Of a stretch of 64,000 nucleotides of DNA, positions 58,432 through 64,000 are shown piece after piece; within the stretch, counting starts at the first letter, position 1; every line of letters starts with the position of its first letter. The DNA is from Ophioderma brevispina. Lineage: Eukaryota; Echinodermata; Ophiuroidea; Amphilepidida; Ophiodermatidae. Both the position numbers and the translations under genes were made by a program. The stretch is from positions 1-64,000 of the forward strand of contig JAMKCH010022346.1 in assembly GCA_023653785.1 (NCBI GenBank). Reading direction: 5' to 3'. The notes below the pieces were generated by a model. It worked only from the letters and a program-made list of their open reading frames with translations, ran no database searches and had not been told where the DNA came from.

Positions 58432-59734
58432 TTAAAGCAATATTAGCACATTTTTTGAAGAGCGCCCCCAATTTTTCTAAAATTTTGAGATTTTTACATG
58501 GTTGCATTGGTAACTGGCTAGTAAACTATACCTGTGAATGGTTAAGCTCGAAAATGTCTATGTGTCACAAACGAAGGAATTTTGTAATTAGAATAATTGG
58601 GCCGTATTCTCAAACGATGTTTAAAATAAACAGTGGTTAGGCCTAAACTGTAGTTAGCTAAACGCACTGTTTTAAAAACCGCAGGTTAAATATTTTAACA
58701 AGTCGTTTAGCTAACCACGGTATTTAAACGCCGTAAATATCATCCACCGAACTGTGACTTATTTTCGCCTATAACATTACGTGCGTGTGAACAATATTTG
58801 TATGTCAGACAATGCCTTCCTTAGTTGTAAATGCAATGCAGGAAGCCCACGGGTAAATCTCAAGAATGTCGCGTTACGCAAGGGGCTTTACAATTTGTTC
58901 AATATGATGGAGACAAAACCCCGGGCCTATTTAAAACTGTTTTATGTCGTTGTGTCGCACTTGCTATCATTCAATACTAGGCCTATAACAGCTACACATG
59001 AACATGAAAATAGAAGCAAAGGAAAATGGACGAGAAGAAATCAACTGAGGACTCGGAAAAGAAAGATAAGAAAAATAAAGGAGACAACTGGTCTAACCAC
59101 GAGTATCACATATAGCTGAAAATATCAGGCATTTGATGAAAACGTGAAGTTAAACAAGCCTTAAACTACCCCGGACCAAGTCTAACTTACAACGTTTACA
59201 CAGTTTAACGATATTCGGCCTAAAATTTAAACAGGTTTAAAGTTAACCATGCTTTGAGAAATTGCCGTTTATTTTAACGGGCGTTTAATGCGATTTTACC
59301 AGTGATTAGCGTTAAACAAGTTTGAGAATACGGTGCATTATTATCGGGGATCCCCGATAATAATTCATCGGCTCTGCTCTTGTGAAACGGCCTTCAATGT
59401 GAAATACCGGGGAAAAATTAGCGACATGTACGTGTCTACGCTCATACCATTAGTTGTTTATTGGTTCAGGCAAGTCAGTTAGAGGTCATTTTCTCCGAGG
59501 TGGCACTATTTCATCATGGACGGATGCATAAACGTTAGCATTTCAGCTCTGCCGTTAAGTCCAATCTGGGATCCCAATTCTAATTACAAAATCGATTATT
59601 TTATGATAAATACGCATTTTTATGCATTTCTCGTTCGCAGGTATAGTTTCCTCGACAATTACCAACGTAACTGTGCAAACTAATCAATTTTGAAAAATGG
59701 GGGAGCTCTTCAAAAAATGTGCAATATTGTTTGA
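58432..59734 (+). mobile_element. TTAA MITE family 1 split by a second element
   Basis: The left part 58432-58598 and right part 59337-59734 together form a family 1 copy (compare 20202-20754). The break falls just before the central GGGGATCCCC palindrome. The right terminal TTAA has become TTGA. It dates the inserted element as younger. Confidence 0.92.
58599..59336 (-). mobile_element. Harbinger-like 738-bp element, copy 2
   Basis: Inverse of copy 1, starting GGGCCGTATTCTCAAACGAT, with ATT repeated on both flanks (58596-58598 and 59337-59339). On the plus strand near 59027 a short frame starts MDEKKSTEDSEKKDKKNKG, then DNWSNHEYHI before a stop. An acidic/basic leader followed by W-S-x-x-E recalls the start of a Myb/SANT domain, as in the second gene of Harbinger elements. 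This is suggestive only. Confidence 0.85.
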
Positions 59735-60149
59735 ACTATACCATCAGACGGGTGGCCCTTCCGGGAGATGCTTATAATAAGCTCTTTACTTTCTTTGTAA
59801 GCCTATTGTATTGCCCATTGATTTGACAGCAGCCTTTGTCATCCGTCATACCTCGGCTGCACAGTGACCCTACGGGCGGTGTTCTTAATGATTTCTATGC
59901 CGGTTGTAGCCGAACATTTTTATGTTAAGAAAAAGTTTAAAGCCTATTCAAATCACATTTTCTAAATAAAAGCGCTACTTCTTTTACGATTGTCGCGGTT
60001 TGTCGCCTAAGGAAAGTGAAAAGTAGGCCCAAAAGTTCGCGAATTCGCGGTGGAGGCCTTTGAAGGTCGCGGCGAGTAACGAAAGTCGCCCAATTGGGAT
60101 AACGAAACGCGGGTTTGGCAAACCCCTGTGACTAAACACAAAAGGCCGA

Positions 60150-61250
60150 CGCATATCGCAAGCCATAAAGGCCATAACGTATTGCTGCACGCGTTGCGAC
60201 AAACAGTAGACCCACGCGTTTGAGGACATTGACGCAAAAGCGTTGCGACTCCCCACCCCCCGTCGCGTCCGTCTGGGCCAATAAAAATTCATGAATTTCT
60301 GTGACGTATACCAAAAAAGAGACCCACAACGCGTGCTAAGGATACTTGGCAACGCGTGCAAACCTTAACGAACGCGGTTGCGAGAAATTTCAACAACGCG
60401 TTTGCCAAGATTCACAACGCGTTGTATGGTCCACAAGCATAAGGGTCATAAGTATTGCCGAAACGCGTTGTGAAAAGAGTCACACGCGTTGCGACATTTC
60501 GTCAACGGCGTTTGTGCGACATTTCAGCAACGCCTTTGCGACATTTCGGCCACGCGTTGCGGTATTTTGTCGGCAATCAAAATCATGAATATCTGTGACG
60601 TATTAAAAATAAAATCTCACACCGCGTTGCGACCCTCACAACGCCGTTGCAAGCATTCCCAACGCGTTGCGCAATACGTAGACCCTTATTGCCTTCACAA
60701 AGCGTTGTGACGTTGACAACATGTTGATGAAGCTTACAACGCGTTGGTTGAGAGGCTTGCAACCGCTTGTGAAGCCATAAGGTCGCAACGTATTGTAGCC
60801 GCGTGTGGTCTATTGTTTGAAAATACGTTCACATATGCATGATTTGATTGGCCGGACGCCGCAAACGCGTTGCTGAAATGTCCTAACGCGTTGCCGAATG
60901 TAGCACGCATGTGCTCTTTCTCACAACGCCCCCCCCCCCCGTTGCGGCAAGTACGTTATGACCCTGTATGGCTTTGGGCCTCGCAACGCGTGTGAAGTCT
61001 GCAACGCGTTGTGAAGCTACCGCAGACGCGTGGTGAAGGCTTAGCCAACGCGTTGTGAGTTGCCAAACAACGCGTTGATAGATTACTTTGCAACGCGTTG
61101 TGGGTTATTTTTGTGAAAACTACGTCACAGAAAATTCATGATGTTTTTGATTGTACCGGTACGTCGAACGCGTGGCCGAAATGCCGCAACGCGTTGCTAC
61201 TTTCTCGCAACGCGTTGCGGCAATTACGTTATGGCCTTTATGGCCCTGCG
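60150..61250. repeat. Array of CAACGCGTTG palindromes with inverted ends
   Basis: About 30 copies of ACGCGT-centred motifs (consensus CAACGCGTTGCG, MluI sites) are spaced roughly 20-40 bp apart. The outer ends, GCCATAAAGGCCATAACGTA near 60165 and its inverse near 61215, are inverted repeats. A second motif, AATTCATGAATTTCTGTGAC, recurs near 60286, 60578 and (inverse) 61125. The block is much richer in G+C and CpG than its surroundings. Open frames here are repeat artefacts. Confidence 0.88.
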
Positions 61251-61474
61251 ATAGAATCGCACCGACCAGAGCAAGCAACAACGGTTTACCGAATGGCAAA
61301 CAATGGATACGCGACGGAACACAAAGGGGGGGGATAGCAACACAAGGGGGACGGTCTTGACATAACAAGGGGTGCACATAATACTGTGGGCCTCTCGCGT
61401 TGGACAAATACGTTATATTGAATGCTTCGCACACAAATAAATACTAATTACATAGTAGACCAATTCCGGGTTAT

Positions 61475-62215
61475 TAATTTTGACAATCTTCATGGGCGAC
61501 TCTCAGTTTTATTACACCAGTACTTCGACACAAATGCAATATTTGAAAAATTTGATAGAGAATAGACTTCTAAAAACAAAGACATGACCTATACACAATC
61601 AATGAAGCAAATGACGCATTAAAGAGGCTTCCTTTCATTAAAATATAATTTACTGAGAAACTTTACACGCCATTGTGTTCTGGGTCGATTGAAAAGTTCT
61701 TGGGTATATCTGTACCGCAATATATTCTCCAATCTCGACGGTATTATAGTAAAACAGACAAGCGATAATAGCCAATTCGTTCGGTCGTAAAGAAAGTGCC
61801 CTCGTGAAGTTGAAAGTCAATGATGGATAGAAACACAACTTTGCCTACAGGGGCCGTTATGTCTATTCACGCAGTAACGATCCTCTGGGTAGGTGGATGG
61901 ATAGTCGGTTGACGAAAAGTTGCCGGTTCTGAAAAGCTTGCACTGCATTCTCTCCCTCGGCTTGTTGTTGTAACGAAGCAAAATTACAGTGTATTGGTTC
62001 AGACCCAAGTTCATTCATTATTATGTTTTCAGAACTTCCATCCTATACTTTCTGCACACTTACAGCAAACCAATAAAATGCAAATTGGGCATGTGGTTTA
62101 CTAATTTTCCCCACACTTGGTCATCTCACCCACTATATTGATAGAGTGCACAGTTCACATGCATAAGTTGGATTACAGTGAAAAGTTATGTATAATAAAT
62201 GGTTGAGGAGTAGAG
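61475..62215. repeat. Segmental duplication, copy 2
   Basis: Matches 47190-47935 over exon and both intron flanks, with more indels. It is bounded on the left by the palindrome array and on the right by the GGTTCC minisatellite. Confidence 0.88.
61597..61960 (-). pseudogene. Decayed CUB exon
   Basis: It aligns along its length with the intact CUB exon at 47324-47689. GNFSSTDYPSTYPEDRYC is still readable at the N-terminal end, and VGKVVFLS-type coding follows only after a frame change near 61860. Further frameshifts follow, the third Cys region is lost, the acceptor AG is displaced (ACAACAACAAG) and the donor is altered. It is therefore a dead duplicate, or at best a heavily rearranged exon. 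Confidence 0.82.
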
Positions 62216-62275
62216 GAAAGTAGGATGGTCCATTTGGGGAGGGAGGGGGAGTGTGTAGGAGTGTCGATGATTAGC

Positions 62276-63300
62276 TGGCATTGGTTGTTATTTTAGGTGT
62301 GGTGTATGGGGCTGCTGCTTCCAATTTGTGGCAGACAGTTCCATTTCTTTTGTGGTTCCCAGGTGCTACTGGTGCCAATTATTGGTGGTTCACTTGCCTA
62401 CGGGTCCAATTTGGGGAGTTCCCTGGGGCGTCGGTATCAATTTCGTTGGTGGTTCCAAGTTGATACGGTTCCATTTCTTTGTGGGTCACTGTACGCATTG
62501 GTTCCATTCTTGGCGGGTTTTTCCACCATATACTGGTTCCCTTTGAGAGTTGTTTCCTGGTGGTGTGGTTACATTTCTTTGGTGGTCCCATGGCTACTGG
62601 TTCCCACTATTGGAGATTCCCGTGTTTATGGTTGTATTTCTTTGGTCGTTACACAGGGTTACGATTCCATTTTTGGGTGGTTCCTTGAAGCTGCTGCGTT
62701 CCAATCCTCTTGTTACTCAAATTGCTAATGGTTCATTTTGTTGGTTTTCCGGTGGCTATCGGTTCCATTTCTTGTTGTATTTCAGGGTCTGCTGGTTCCA
62801 CTTTTGTGGTCAAAGTGGCTACTGGCTTCCCTTTTGGTGAGTTCCTGTGGATGTGTTGATAGTTTTCGGTGGTTCCCAGTGGTTACTAGTTCCAATTATG
62901 GGTTGTTCCCAATGCCTGGTGGTGCCATATCTCGACGTCTACTGGTTGGATGTGGGGAGGGGGGGGGGGAGGGGGGGGACCATGGGGGGGGGGCATTGTG
63001 GCTGTTGGTTCCATATATTTGGTGGTTCCATAGGCTACTAGCTAATATTTTGTTGGTTATGGTGTCTACTGATTTCATTTCTTGGTGGTTCCATGTCGAT
63101 TGGTTCCCTTTATTTGGTGTTTCTGGTGGCTACCTTGTTTTCATTTAATTGTCCTGGATATAATGTATATTTTTATATGGTCCTGGTATTTAATGGTTCT
63201 AATTTGGGGGGGGGAGTCCTAGTGTGTGGCTCTGTTATGAGTGGACTACTTCATACATTATTACTGGTTCCCATTAGTGGTGTTCGCCTTCCATTCTTTT
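62276..63300. repeat. Degenerate GGTTCC minisatellite, ~34-40-bp units
   Basis: Units on the theme TGGTTCCATTTCTTTGGTGG followed by TTCCCATGGCTACT repeat about 25 times with heavy drift. The plus strand is strongly G/T-rich and open in all three frames in parts. The predicted proteins (F, W, G and V-rich) are consequences of the repeat. A G-rich block with quadruplex-forming composition lies at 62953-62993. Confidence 0.85.
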
Positions 63301-63392
63301 ATAGCTCTCAAGGTCAGATTATTAGAAAACATTAATACTGATAAAATCGGAAGGACTCTTTGCTAACGATACACAAAGATATTGATCTCGCG

Positions 63393-63460
63393 ATGAGTTT
63401 TAAAAAACAATGTTGCACGGACGTGCGAGTCTTCACACAAGTAGGTTTTTTAAAACTCAT
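63393..63460. repeat. Perfect 16-bp stem hairpin
   Basis: ATGAGTTTTAAAAAAC (63393-63408) pairs exactly with GTTTTTTAAAACTCAT (63445-63460) around a 36-nt loop containing GCACGGACGTGC, itself palindromic. Confidence 0.8.
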
Positions 63461-64000
63461 AGCTGCTCAATTATCCGTGTCTCGGGCTCAATCCATCCAA
63501 TTTTTATATCAATTGAAATATAATACAATTCTACATTAATACATAACATAAATCCAATTGAGTTAAATCATCCACAGTAGTAAAGTGCTCAACTCGAGGG
63601 GAAGCTTCGAAATAATTATTTAAGTGGACTGAAGTTTGACTAATGCATTAGTGTTTACAAAGTTGTTTCATAAAGGCCAGCCTAGCAAACTAGGCCAACC
63701 TCAACTCAGTCAGAAAACCAAAAAATACATGAGTCAAAGTCTTCAAAGTCATTTAAATATTGTAAATAAGTGGAACATACATCCATACATACATTACATA
63801 CATATCATACATACAATCCATATTTTTATTAGCAAACTGCAATTACCAAAAATACAGAAGGCGCCACAAAACTGCTCCAAGAGCTGGCGGCAATACATTA
63901 TTGTCATGGATGCCAAGTAAGAGATTATAAGGAATCTAACACACCGTGTAACTACCACAATGAGCAAAATTAGGTTAAGACAAACCCATGGACAAAATTG
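63461..64000. other. No gene seen; CATA microsatellite
   Basis: AT-rich to the right edge. CATACATACATTACATACAT at about 63784-63815 is a short microsatellite. The 94-codon frame at 63636 has no recognisable domain. Confidence 0.45.

Noticed and set aside
59984..61434. Several 65-125-codon frames on both strands
   Set aside because: All fall in the CAACGCGTTG palindrome array, where lack of AT-rich stops opens every frame.
62297..63148. Apparent hydrophobic proteins of 96-143 residues
   Set aside because: They are translations of the degenerate GGTTCC minisatellite in overlapping frames, with no common start or domain.

Overview
The window is about 64 kb of AT-rich animal nuclear DNA. It has long introns, spliced exons, retroelement fragments, SINEs and very many non-autonomous DNA transposons, and nothing in it looks bacterial. 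An IgGFc-binding N-terminal domain and CUB domains carried on single phase-1 exons point to a marine invertebrate deuterostome, most likely an echinoderm. The lineage is an inference.

The only cellular coding signal I can defend is a dispersed set of exons on the minus strand. Read 5' to 3' on that strand, these are: a decayed CUB exon (61597-61960), an intact CUB exon (47324-47689), a 66-nt Thr-rich linker exon (36353-36418), a 1.15-kb IgGFc-binding exon (28524-29671, two reading-frame breaks near its end), and two more copies of the linker exon (17645-17710 and 16705-16770). All start and end in phase 1, so they can be shuffled, repeated or skipped without breaking frame. They could belong to one secreted, mucin-like adhesion or recognition gene, or to a cluster of relatives. 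An SRCR-like fragment (9346-9469) ends in the same phase. A separate Ser-rich candidate first exon lies at 46653-46764.

Retroelements: a broken Ty3/Gypsy-type RT-RNase H (1860-4200) interrupted by two smaller insertions, a broken Gypsy-type integrase (5776-6817) that lies upstream of the RT on the same strand (the wrong order for one intact element), a CR1/L2-like LINE 3' fragment (34567-34927), an RTE-like RT fragment (37460-38210) split by a small inverted-repeat element, and tRNA-derived SINE pieces (18707-18799, about 23216-23420).

DNA elements dominate the rest. They include several families bounded by TTAA with matching terminal inverted repeats, two 737/738-bp elements with 3-bp target duplications lying head to head (57634-59336), hAT-like elements with 8-bp duplications (27175-27391, 34935-36124, 52129-52556), fold-back elements (32011-32941, 41585-42915, 56258-57413), and two larger structures whose inverted arms are themselves minisatellites (25492-27156 and 29805-33733). 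Tandem arrays occur at 1-1290, 4780-5150, 9945-11040, 19016-19460, 21714-23150 and 62276-63300. A GC-rich array of CAACGCGTTG-like palindromes fills 60150-61250.

Long stretches of 33.7-34.5, 38.2-40.3, 44.7-46.6, 47.9-51.9 and 52.6-54.1 kb hold no gene I recognise and are probably intron or intergenic DNA. No rRNA gene, convincing tRNA gene or CRISPR array was seen.
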